Origin: Chloroflexota bacterium
GTDB taxonomy: Bacteria > Chloroflexota > FW602-bin22 > JACPRP01
Assembly (NCBI GenBank): GCA_016210495.1
Contig: JACQUC010000178.1
Span: 1-34,348, forward strand
Reading direction: 5' to 3'
Length of the DNA: 34,348 nucleotides
Both the position numbers and the translations under genes were made by a program. Below the pieces are notes generated by a model that searched no databases, was not told where the DNA came from, and saw only the letters and a list, made by a program, of their open reading frames with translations. Positions 22,958 to 30,563 of the stretch are shown piece by piece (within the stretch, counting starts at the first letter, position 1; each line of letters begins with the position of its first letter).

Positions 22958-24373
22958 CTATACCTCCTCCTGGCGGCAGGCCAGTTGCTTCAGCACCTCG
23001 AGGCCAACGGTGTAGATGTTTCCCGCCCCGAGTGTCATCAGCATGTCGCCAGGTTGCAATGCTTGGCACAAATAGCTCACCGTGTCTTCGAGCCGTCCGA
23101 TGTATTGCGCATCTGTGCAGTTCATCGCGCTCACGACATCTCTTGACGAAACGCCCAGCGTGTCGACCTCCCGACCCGGAGGCATATACACGTCCGTGAC
23201 GATGATACGGTCAGCCAGTCTCAACACCTCGGCGAACTCTCGCAAGAAATGTTTGGTTCGATTGTAGGTATGCGGCTGAAAAACGGCCCATATGCGCCCG
23301 CTGTGGCGCTCCCGCGCCGCCCTGAGCGTGGCCGTGATCTCCGTGGGGTGGTGCGCATAGTCGTCGTACACGCTCACGCCCCCGACGATACCTTTGAGCT
23401 CGAACCTGCGCAGCGCGCCCTTGAAGTTCGCCAGCGCCTTCCCTGTCTCGTGTGGATCGAGGCCGACGATGTCGGCCGTGGCAATGGCCGCCAGCGCATT
23501 TGCGACGTTGTGTTGCCCCGGCACTTGCAGGCTGAATCTGCCGACGGACTTGCCGTCTTTCGCGGCCACGAAATCGTTTCCGCCTCTGTCGTTCCGTCGA
23601 ATGCGCAAGGCCCGCCAGTTGGCATCCTGGCCCAGTCCATAGCTCGCCACGTGTCCTGCGCACCTGGCCGCCAGCTTTCTTAATCGGAGGTCGTCCCAAC
23701 AGACGACCAGGTGGCCATCCACGGGTACCAGGCCGATGAATTCCCCGAAGGCTTCGGCGATCGCGTCTATGTTCGAAAAAAAGTCGAGATGGTCTGCTTC
23801 CACGTTGGTGATCACAGCCACGTGCGGCGTCAGCTTCAAAAAGGTGCCATCGAACTCGTCGGCTTCGGCAACCAGGAGATTGCCGCCCCCCAGCTCGGCG
23901 CTCGTGCCCAGATTGGCCACCTCGCCGCCGACGACGAAGGTAGGTTCGAGGCCGCCCTCCTTCAGCACCAGGGCGATCATAGAAGTAGTGGTGGTCTTAC
24001 CGTGTGTGCCGGCGACCAGGATGCTCTGCCTCTGCCTCGTCAGCTCCCCAAGCACCTCGGCGCGCTTGAGGACGCGGATGCCCGAGGCAACCGCCGCTAG
24101 CCGTTCGGGGTTGTCAGGCGGAATGGCGGAAGAGATGATCAACAGATCCGCTCCGTGAACGTGCTCCGCCTCATGGCCCCGGTGCACCCGCACCCCCAAC
24201 TCCGCCAGCTTTTGCGTCGCGATCGACGCGCTCAGGTCGGAGCCAGACACCTCGTAGCCTGCTTCCACAAGGATCTTCGCCAGCGCGCTCATCCCGCTCC
24301 CACCAATCCCAACCATGTGGAGGTGGTGCTTATCGTGCAGCGCGCCCTTGTCCAGTTTCTTCACGGCGTTCAT
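22958..24373 (-). CDS. murC: UDP-N-acetylmuramate--L-alanine ligase
   Basis: 471 residues. It attaches L-Ala to UDP-MurNAc, the first peptide step of peptidoglycan synthesis in the cytoplasm. Motifs: HMVGIGGSGMSALAKIL (Rossmann start), P-loop VAGTHGKTTTTSM, EADEFDGTFLKLTPHVAVITNVEADHLDFF, VPGQHNVANALAAIA and DDYAHHPTEI. The ATG at 24373 overlaps the stop of the upstream membrane gene as ATGA; an in-frame GTG five codons earlier is possible but less likely. murG, which normally precedes murC, is replaced by a CvpA-like gene. Confidence 0.96.
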   Translation of the reverse strand: MNAVKKLDKGALHDKHHLHMVGIGGSGMSALAKILVEAGYEVSGSDLSASIATQKLAELGVRVHRGHEAEHVHGADLLIISSAIPPDNPERLAAVASGIRVLKRAEVLGELTRQRQSILVAGTHGKTTTTSMIALVLKEGGLEPTFVVGGEVANLGTSAELGGGNLLVAEADEFDGTFLKLTPHVAVITNVEADHLDFFSNIDAIAEAFGEFIGLVPVDGHLVVCWDDLRLRKLAARCAGHVASYGLGQDANWRALRIRRNDRGGNDFVAAKDGKSVGRFSLQVPGQHNVANALAAIATADIVGLDPHETGKALANFKGALRRFELKGIVGGVSVYDDYAHHPTEITATLRAARERHSGRIWAVFQPHTYNRTKHFLREFAEVLRLADRIIVTDVYMPPGREVDTLGVSSRDVVSAMNCTDAQYIGRLEDTVSYLCQALQPGDMLMTLGAGNIYTVGLEVLKQLACRQEEV

Positions 24374-24993
24374 TTTCGCCCGGCCCACTCCGATCTCGTC
24401 CCGCGTCTGTTGCTTCGCATACTGTTAATCAGTGCCAGAATGACGACCAGACCAACGCCAACCACCAGGCCCGCGGGGATGTATTGCCCGAACGTGACTA
24501 TTGTGTTTTCGTCGGGCACTGTAAGTGTAGTTACCAGAACGGCGTTCTGGGACGGCCAGTGTAACAGGGTGTTGGTCGAAACGTAGCCGTTCAGTGTCCC
24601 CAGGCAAGAGCCAACCACGTGGCCGGCGATTGTCGTCTTCCGCTCGACGTATCTGTCGACCAGGAGATAAGTGACGATCACCAGGATTCCGTAGAACACC
24701 GACAGAGGAACCTCGTCGTGCTGAAGATCCATCAACTGAACCCCCCCGAGCCTTCTTGCCAGCGCACCCGGGTCCTGCACCTCGATGCCGCCCTGGACGA
24801 GGAATAGCGCGGCCCGGTACAGCTTGTTTACGAAATCCAGCACCGTCTTGCCCTCGGTTATTGTAAGCATCCACGCCGTCACGGAGCCGGCGAGCGTGAA
24901 TGCCTCTCGCGCCCAGCCGCGGAGGTACCCCCATACTGCAAAGGCCGACAACGCAACGGCCAGGAAGTAGACGTACGGTAAACTGATCTCCAT
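24370..24993 (-). CDS. CvpA-like membrane protein in the murG position
   Basis: 207 residues with about four membrane segments: residues about 5-22, 32-48 (AREAFTLAGSVTAWMLTIT), 97-114 (VFYGILVIVTYLLVD) and 172-192 (IPAGLVVGVGLVVILALI). The first two resemble CvpA/colicin V production family helices (GxxRGxxREaxxLAG pattern, here GYLRGWAREAFTLAGSV). The function is unknown; CvpA proteins are linked to envelope stability. The ATG at 24993 has GGAGG 11 bases upstream and lies after the ftsW stop, while its own stop overlaps the murC start. The tight coupling suggests a role with FtsW/MurC products. The family call is tentative. Confidence 0.6.
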   Translation of the reverse strand: MEISLPYVYFLAVALSAFAVWGYLRGWAREAFTLAGSVTAWMLTITEGKTVLDFVNKLYRAALFLVQGGIEVQDPGALARRLGGVQLMDLQHDEVPLSVFYGILVIVTYLLVDRYVERKTTIAGHVVGSCLGTLNGYVSTNTLLHWPSQNAVLVTTLTVPDENTIVTFGQYIPAGLVVGVGLVVILALINSMRSNRRGTRSEWAGRK

Positions 24994-25022
24994 CTCAACC
25001 CCAACCTCCCACACCCAACTTC

Positions 25023-26234
25023 TCAAGCATCGCCATACAGTGGCACCCTCGATCCCGCCGGCTCCGCTCCCTTGTTCCTGTACTTCTCGGGCTTAAAAGC
25101 GGTCTTGTGCCTGGATATGTTCAGTAGTATCCCCACCGCTGCCAAAGATACGATCATCGACGATCCGCCGGAGCTAATAAAGGGCAGAGTTATGCCTGTA
25201 AACGGCACCACGGATGTGACGACGGCAATGTTGATCAGCGCCTGGAAGCTGATCCAGGTCGTGATGCCCCCCGCCAGAAGCATGCCAAACGTGTCCGGCG
25301 CTCGCAGCGTGATGCGGTAGCCGCGGTAGGCAAACCAAGCGAAGAGGCCCAAGGTGACAAGAGTTCCCAAGAGACCCAGCTCTTCTCCTATGACGGCAAA
25401 GATAGCGTCGGTGTGGGCACTGGGCAAGTAGTAGAATTTCTGTCGGCTTACACCCAGGCCCAGGCCGACGATGCCGCCGGACCCAAGCGCTATGCTGGTC
25501 TGAATGACGTGCCATCCCACCCCCAACGGGTCCTGCTGCGGATCTAGAAATGCCGTTATTCGGCTGGAACGGTAGCCTGCGCCCGTCACGGCAAGAACGA
25601 GCCCCGCGCCGCCGATGACCAAGCCGATGAAGAAGTGCCGAAGGCTGGCGCCCGCGAGGAAGAACATGGACACCGCCGCTACCACGGTAATGAAAGAGCT
25701 ACCAAGGTCGGGTTGCAGGTAGACCAGGCCTGCGATCGAGCCCACCATGAGCGCGAACGGGAAGGCTCCCTTAGAAAGATCCTTCAGCTTGTCCTGGCGC
25801 TTGGAGAGCCAATCCGCCAGATAGAGCATCAAGATCAGTTTCGCGAACTCACTGGGCTGAATAGGTGGCAATGGACCGAGCTTTAGCCAGCGTTGGGCCC
25901 CGTAGGCGCTATGGCCCAGACGTGTAACCAACACCGCGAACAGCAGCAGAATTATGAGCCCCATCGCCACCACCGTCACGCGCTGCCATCGATGGTAATC
26001 CAGGTGCATGCAGGCGATCAGCGCCAGCACGCCCATAGCTACCCATATCACCTGGCGGACCAGGAAGTAGGTATCGCTACGATACTCGGGGCTGTTGTGG
26101 GCTATGACAAAACTAGCGCTGTACACCATGTCGATGCCAATGGTCAGCAGGATAGCCACGATGCCCAGGAGCAGATAGTCGGGACGCCCCAACGACTCCA
26201 CCTGGCTCGCGTATGCTCGACTCAAGAACTTCAC
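25023..26234 (-). CDS. ftsW: Peptidoglycan glycosyltransferase FtsW (SEDS family)
   Basis: 403 residues and about ten membrane helices. SEDS hallmarks: GAQRWLKLGPLPPIQPSEFAKL, VYLQPDLGSSF with the catalytic-loop Asp, GGIVGLGLGVSRQKFYYLPSAHTDAIFAVIGEELG, and VVPFTGITLPFISSGGSSM. FtsW polymerises septal glycan strands from lipid II together with the transpeptidase FtsI, which is encoded upstream in the cluster. The start is GTG with AAGGAAG upstream. The 245-bp gap before it separates it from murD. Confidence 0.95.
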   Translation of the reverse strand: MKFLSRAYASQVESLGRPDYLLLGIVAILLTIGIDMVYSASFVIAHNSPEYRSDTYFLVRQVIWVAMGVLALIACMHLDYHRWQRVTVVAMGLIILLLFAVLVTRLGHSAYGAQRWLKLGPLPPIQPSEFAKLILMLYLADWLSKRQDKLKDLSKGAFPFALMVGSIAGLVYLQPDLGSSFITVVAAVSMFFLAGASLRHFFIGLVIGGAGLVLAVTGAGYRSSRITAFLDPQQDPLGVGWHVIQTSIALGSGGIVGLGLGVSRQKFYYLPSAHTDAIFAVIGEELGLLGTLVTLGLFAWFAYRGYRITLRAPDTFGMLLAGGITTWISFQALINIAVVTSVVPFTGITLPFISSGGSSMIVSLAAVGILLNISRHKTAFKPEKYRNKGAEPAGSRVPLYGDA

Positions 26235-26479
26235 GCGTTTCTTCCTTGCCTAACTGAGGCTTGGTCATAATTGGCTGGGAGGGATCTGGGGGTGCAGGCG
26301 TCTCGCCCGCGAGGGGGCGGGCCCCGCCTTGCGGGGCGCTCCCGGCTCAACGTTCCCAGTCCGCTTTTTCGCCTTTTTTGCCGTTTTCCCAACTGTCCGC
26401 GCCTCTCCGTGTCTCTGCGTCTCCGTGGTGCAATCCCCGTTGCTCTGAGCTAAAAGGCAAAATCTGTGCCGTGCGGGGC
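26235..26479. repeat. Repeat-rich gap between murD and ftsW
   Basis: It contains GCCCCGC, loop CTT, GCGGGGC (26321-26337) inside a GC block, then a degenerate CT-rich stretch ending CTCTCCGTGTCTCTGCGTCT (26402-26421), a widespread type of intergenic sequence in environmental genomes. No gene is visible. Confidence 0.5.
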
Positions 26480-27844
26480 CTAACCAGGCAGCGACCTCAC
26501 GAGCTCCTTGAACTGCCTGCCCCGGTCCTCGAAATCTCGGAAGAGGTCGAAGCTCGTGCCACCTGGTGACAGCAACACCGCATCACCGGCGCGGGCCACG
26601 CGGGATGAGACCTTAACTGCCTCTGCCAGCGTGTCGCAGTGTGTGATCGGCGGCAGGATCCCCGGCGTAGATCGCAGCTCTTCCTCGATTTCTCGGCCCA
26701 ATTCCCCCATGAGAACAATGTGCCTTACCTTCTGGACGATCGCAGCCACCATCCTATCGAGCGGCAGGTGCTTGCTCTTACCGCCCGCGATAAGGAGTAT
26801 CGGCCGTTCGAGCGCCATTATCCCCGCCAGCGCTCTCTCGGGCGAAGTAGCTATGGAATCGTTGTAGAAGACGACCCCGGCAATCTCGCGCACAGGCTCG
26901 AGCCGATGCTCGACCCCTGAAAACGTCGTTAGCACCTTCCTGATGGAACTCACGTCAGCCCCCGCAGCGCTGGCCACGGCGCTGGCAGCCAGCGCGTTCT
27001 CCTGATTGTGCATGCCGAGTAGCCTGACCTCTCTGGCAGAACAGATGGCCGTTTCACGGCCGTTCAGACGCAGCACGAGCTTGTCGCCCGATAAGCAAGC
27101 CCCTTCGGACACTTTCTGCCTTCGGCTGAATAACAGCACTTTGGCACGTGTTCTACCGGCCAGCGGGATGGTGGCTTCGTCGTCCTGGTTCAGCACGGCG
27201 TGGTCGTCTGGCCCCTGAAATGCGATAATATTCTGCTTCGCCGCGGCATAGCTCTCGAAGGTGCCGTGTCGGTCCAGGTGGTTGGGCGTCACGTTCAGGA
27301 TCGCGGCGATAATGGGGCTCTTGGACATGTATTCCAGTTGAAAGCTGCTCAGCTCGAGAACCACGAACGTGCGCGGATCCATCTCGTCCAGCCTATCGAT
27401 CAACGGAGTGCCGATGTTGCCCCCCACCATCACTTTGCGTCCATCCGCCTTCAGTATCTCTCCCACAAGGGTGGTTGTGGTGGTCTTGCCGCTGCTGCCG
27501 GTGATGCCGACTATCGGCGTGGGACAGAGGTCAAACAGCAGCTCTATCTCGCTGCTCATAGTAATGCCTAGTTCCTTCGCCTTGAGGAGACACGGTATGG
27601 TTCTAGGAACCCCCGGCGTTACGAAAATGACGTCTGCGTCGAGCACGTCCTCGTCGCGGTGCCCCCCCAGGGATAGTCGCACCGGTAGGTCGTGCAGCAG
27701 CCTGATCTCTCCCCGAAGTTGCTCCGTGGTCTTGACGTCGCTGATCGTCACCCGAGCCCCCTGCGCCAGGAGATATCGCGCCAGGCTGACGTGAGTACGT
27801 GTGCCCAAGCCTATGAGAGTGGCCTTCTTACCCGCCAGTTCCAT
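26480..27844 (-). CDS. murD: UDP-N-acetylmuramoylalanine--D-glutamate ligase
   Basis: 454 residues from ATG 27844. It adds D-Glu to UDP-MurNAc-L-Ala. Motifs: KATLIGLGTRTHVSLARYLLAQGARV at the N-terminal Rossmann region, P-loop VGITGSSGKTTTTTLVGEIL, VLELSSFQLEYM, NVTPNHLDRHGTFESYAAAK, HNQENALAASAVA, and YNDSIATSPE near the active site. Ribosome-binding sites are weak for both candidate ATGs (27844 and 27856); the frame stays open further upstream only through an intergenic repeat, which makes that extension unlikely. Confidence 0.95.
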   Translation of the reverse strand: MELAGKKATLIGLGTRTHVSLARYLLAQGARVTISDVKTTEQLRGEIRLLHDLPVRLSLGGHRDEDVLDADVIFVTPGVPRTIPCLLKAKELGITMSSEIELLFDLCPTPIVGITGSSGKTTTTTLVGEILKADGRKVMVGGNIGTPLIDRLDEMDPRTFVVLELSSFQLEYMSKSPIIAAILNVTPNHLDRHGTFESYAAAKQNIIAFQGPDDHAVLNQDDEATIPLAGRTRAKVLLFSRRQKVSEGACLSGDKLVLRLNGRETAICSAREVRLLGMHNQENALAASAVASAAGADVSSIRKVLTTFSGVEHRLEPVREIAGVVFYNDSIATSPERALAGIMALERPILLIAGGKSKHLPLDRMVAAIVQKVRHIVLMGELGREIEEELRSTPGILPPITHCDTLAEAVKVSSRVARAGDAVLLSPGGTSFDLFRDFEDRGRQFKELVRSLPG

Positions 27845-27867
27845 AAACAATCCCATTCGAATCGGCA

Positions 27868-27979
27868 GTGTACGCCAGATTGCGGAAATGCCTGAGCCCA
27901 ACCCCACCCCACCCCGGGGCGGACAGCGGACGTCTCCCGATGGAATCGGGATCCCGGCTCGGGACGCCCCTACGTGTCT
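27868..27979. repeat. About 110-bp intergenic repeat, copy 1 (mraY-murD gap)
   Basis: It begins GTGTACGCCAGATTGCGGAA and ends GGGACGCCCCTACGTGTC. It matches the copy at 30412-30516 over its length with roughly 80% identity by eye, same orientation. It contains GGGCGGACAGCGGACGTCTCC and an inner ATCGGGATCCCG-type hairpin. Probably a small non-autonomous mobile element or its remnant. Confidence 0.75.
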
Positions 27980-28000
27980 GCAATGTTCCGTACAGTACGT

Positions 28001-28966
28001 TCAAATCGCTAGCAAGACGCCGATGACGGCAGCCACGGCCGCCACGAGCCAGAACCGCTGCACGATGTTGACCTCCGGCCAGCCGCTTAGCTCGAAGTGG
28101 TGGTGCAGGGGACTCATCTTGAATATCCTCTTGCCTTTGGTCGCCTTGAAATAGGCCACCTGCAGCATCACCGAAAGCAACTCCACGACAAACACGAGGC
28201 CCACGATGGGCAACAGCAGTACCCAACCGCTGATCAAGGCCACGGTGGCAAGGCCTGCTCCCAGCGCAAGCGATCCGGCATCGCCCATAAAGACGCTCGC
28301 GGGGTTGACGTTGAACCAGAGAAAAGCCAGAACGGTGCCGACGACGATGGCGCAGAACGCTGCCGACTGCGTTTGCCCTCCAGCAAGGGCAATCGCCAGA
28401 TACGCCGCGAAGGCGAATACGACCGTGCCCCCGGCCAGGCCGTCCAGGCCATCGGCTTCGTTGACTCCACTCGTCGTGCTAAAGATCGTTAGCACGGCCA
28501 GGGGCACGAACCACCAGCCGATTTCGTACGTGCCAACGCCGGGTACCGCGACGCTCTGCGCACCGGTCACCAGGTACATTGCCAGAGCGACCACCAAGGC
28601 GATGCCTGTATGCCAGATAAACTTGTAGCGCACTCTGAGGCCGAGCCCTTCGCTACTGCGAAGGTTCGCCAGATCGTCGATCGAGCCAAAAACGGCAAAG
28701 CCTAGAATAGCGAGCAGGAGTGGTAACGCAATCCTCCAATCCCGCAAGAAGACGATGGTCATCACGGTTGTCGTCAGGACCATCAGCCAGCCGCCCATCG
28801 TCGGCGTGCCTGCCTTCAGCATGTGGCTGCTCGGCCCGTCAGCTCGAATCTGCTTGCCGAATTTTAGCTGTCGCAGCCTGCCGATTAGCCACGGTCCCCA
28901 GGCCATGGCCACCGCAAAGGACAGGGGCGTAAGCCAGAGCGCAGAAAGATCAAATGCCCTGCTCAT
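28001..28966 (-). CDS. mraY: Phospho-N-acetylmuramoyl-pentapeptide-transferase
   Basis: 321 residues with about nine to ten membrane helices. It transfers phospho-MurNAc-pentapeptide to undecaprenyl phosphate to make lipid I. Seen: GTPTMGGWLM, the Asp pair GSIDDLAN (here with LRSSEGLGLR following), TSGVNEADGLDGLAGG, FMGDAGSLALG and the substrate-binding histidine loop MSPLHHHFELSGWPE. The ATG overlaps the murF stop by 17 bases, so the two are coupled. An intergenic repeat lies directly downstream. Confidence 0.96.
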   Translation of the reverse strand: MSRAFDLSALWLTPLSFAVAMAWGPWLIGRLRQLKFGKQIRADGPSSHMLKAGTPTMGGWLMVLTTTVMTIVFLRDWRIALPLLLAILGFAVFGSIDDLANLRSSEGLGLRVRYKFIWHTGIALVVALAMYLVTGAQSVAVPGVGTYEIGWWFVPLAVLTIFSTTSGVNEADGLDGLAGGTVVFAFAAYLAIALAGGQTQSAAFCAIVVGTVLAFLWFNVNPASVFMGDAGSLALGAGLATVALISGWVLLLPIVGLVFVVELLSVMLQVAYFKATKGKRIFKMSPLHHHFELSGWPEVNIVQRFWLVAAVAAVIGVLLAI

Positions 28967-30356
28967 TCCGCCCGCTCTCCTGCTCCGGTGTTTCTTGCAG
29001 CCTGGCCACTATTTCCTCCATCCTGGCTCCCCGCGATCCCTTGACCAACACGAAGTCTCCCGGCCGCAGCTCGACAGAAACCTGGCTGTTGCTCTCACAG
29101 GATTCTACGTCTCCAAGGCCCATGGCCAGCGCCTCCTCGCCGATCCACCTGGCCCTTCGTCCGACGACAATCAGCTTGTGGACCGTCAAAGCCGCCCTCC
29201 GTCCCACATCTCGATGGCCCTGTTCCTCGTAGCTACCCAACTCGAGCATATCTCCGAGCACGGCTATCCTTCGGCCCGGCATCTGGCTTACCAGGTCCAG
29301 GGCGGCGATTGTCGAAAGCGGACTGGCGTTGTACGTGTCGTCGATTACCACCGACCCGTTCTTTCCGGGTGCGGCGCGCACGCGAATAGTGCTTGGGGGC
29401 TTCCGCAGCCCTTCGGCTATTTCTGCCAGGCTGAGACCGTCGACGAACCCAACCGCCGCCGCGGCGAGACAGGCGTAAACGCTGTGCTTCCCGAGCAGCG
29501 GCGTACGCACGTCGAGACTCCTCCCACGGTGCACGAGCTCGAACTCCAGCCCTTGCAGACCACGGCTGACGATAGATCGGGCTCGCACGTGGCATCCAGC
29601 CCGGGTGCCGAACAGGATCACCTGACCAGCCGCTAAAGACCTCATTTCGCGCACCAGGGACTCGTCGCCGTTCAGAATCGCCACTCCGTTTGTCGGCAGC
29701 GCCTTCACCAGCTCCGACTTTGCCTGAGCGATGCCGTCGATGGTGCCGAGTCTCTCCAGGTGCGAGTGGCTGACGTTCGTCACCACGCCAATATCAGGGT
29801 TCGATAGCTGGCAGAGCAAGGCGATCTCGCCCAGGCTGTACATGCCCATTTCTAGCACGGCTCTTTGGTGCTCGCCGGTTAGCTTGAGCAGGGTAAGGGG
29901 CAAGCCTATCTCGTTGTTCATGTTCTTATCGTTCTTTAGAACGCCGAACCTCTGGGCAAGCACAGTGGCAATCATTTCTTTGGTCGTCGTCTTCCCGACG
30001 CTTCCTGTCACGCCCACCACGCGAATCGGGTGTCTGGACCGCCAGTATGCTCCTAGACGCTGAAGAGCCTTAAGGCTGCTGTCGACAACGATATAGGCGA
30101 AGCCCGGCCGCTCCGCTAGGGGCAGCCAATCGTCGAGCGGAATTGGCCGCTCGGCCAACACCCCTCGCGCCCCTCGCCGGTGAGCATCGCGTATGAAATC
30201 GTGCCCATCGCGCTCGGCCACAAGCGCCACGAAAAGCGCACCCGGCGAAACCAGACGTGAATCATTGGTCACGTCAGAGAACACCAGCCCCGGAGCCGAC
30301 GCGTACGGGAGCGTATGGGTTCCAACCCCTGCCAGAACGTCATCGAAAGGAAGCAT
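28950..30356 (-). CDS. murF: UDP-N-acetylmuramoyl-tripeptide--D-alanyl-D-alanine ligase
   Basis: 468 residues from ATG 30356 (an ATG six codons earlier is also possible). It joins D-Ala-D-Ala to the UDP-MurNAc-tripeptide. Motifs: NDSRLVSPGALFVALVAERDGHDFI for the N-terminal domain, P-loop VVGVTGSVGKTTTKEMIATVL, NMNNEIGLPLTLL, EMGMYSLGEI, NVSHSHLERLGTIDGIAQAKSEL, and IDDTYNASPLSTIAALD. murE, its usual upstream neighbour, is absent, with ftsI located directly upstream instead. The gap before it holds repeat copy 2. Confidence 0.95.
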   Translation of the reverse strand: MLPFDDVLAGVGTHTLPYASAPGLVFSDVTNDSRLVSPGALFVALVAERDGHDFIRDAHRRGARGVLAERPIPLDDWLPLAERPGFAYIVVDSSLKALQRLGAYWRSRHPIRVVGVTGSVGKTTTKEMIATVLAQRFGVLKNDKNMNNEIGLPLTLLKLTGEHQRAVLEMGMYSLGEIALLCQLSNPDIGVVTNVSHSHLERLGTIDGIAQAKSELVKALPTNGVAILNGDESLVREMRSLAAGQVILFGTRAGCHVRARSIVSRGLQGLEFELVHRGRSLDVRTPLLGKHSVYACLAAAAVGFVDGLSLAEIAEGLRKPPSTIRVRAAPGKNGSVVIDDTYNASPLSTIAALDLVSQMPGRRIAVLGDMLELGSYEEQGHRDVGRRAALTVHKLIVVGRRARWIGEEALAMGLGDVESCESNSQVSVELRPGDFVLVKGSRGARMEEIVARLQETPEQESGRNEQGI

Positions 30357-30411
30357 ATCACCGTATTCTATCATGCAGAACTTGGGCCGCGCAGCGCGCT
30401 TTGGAGTGGTA

Positions 30412-30516
30412 GTGTACGCTGGATTGCAGAAATGCCTGAGCCCCACCCCCAGCCCAGGGCGGACAGCGGACGTCTCCCGCCTTGCGGGATCCCGTGTCGG
30501 GACGCCCCTACGCGTC
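30412..30516. repeat. About 105-bp intergenic repeat, copy 2 (murF-ftsI gap)
   Basis: It begins GTGTACGCTGGATTGCAGAA and ends GGGACGCCCCTACGCGTC. It is the partner of the copy at 27868-27979. Differences cluster in the middle, where copy 1 has a GATGGAATC loop and copy 2 CCTTGC, both compatible with hairpins. Confidence 0.75.
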
Positions 30517-30563
30517 AAATGAACGAACGTCGGCTCCCGCTCGCACAATACACAGGAACTGTT

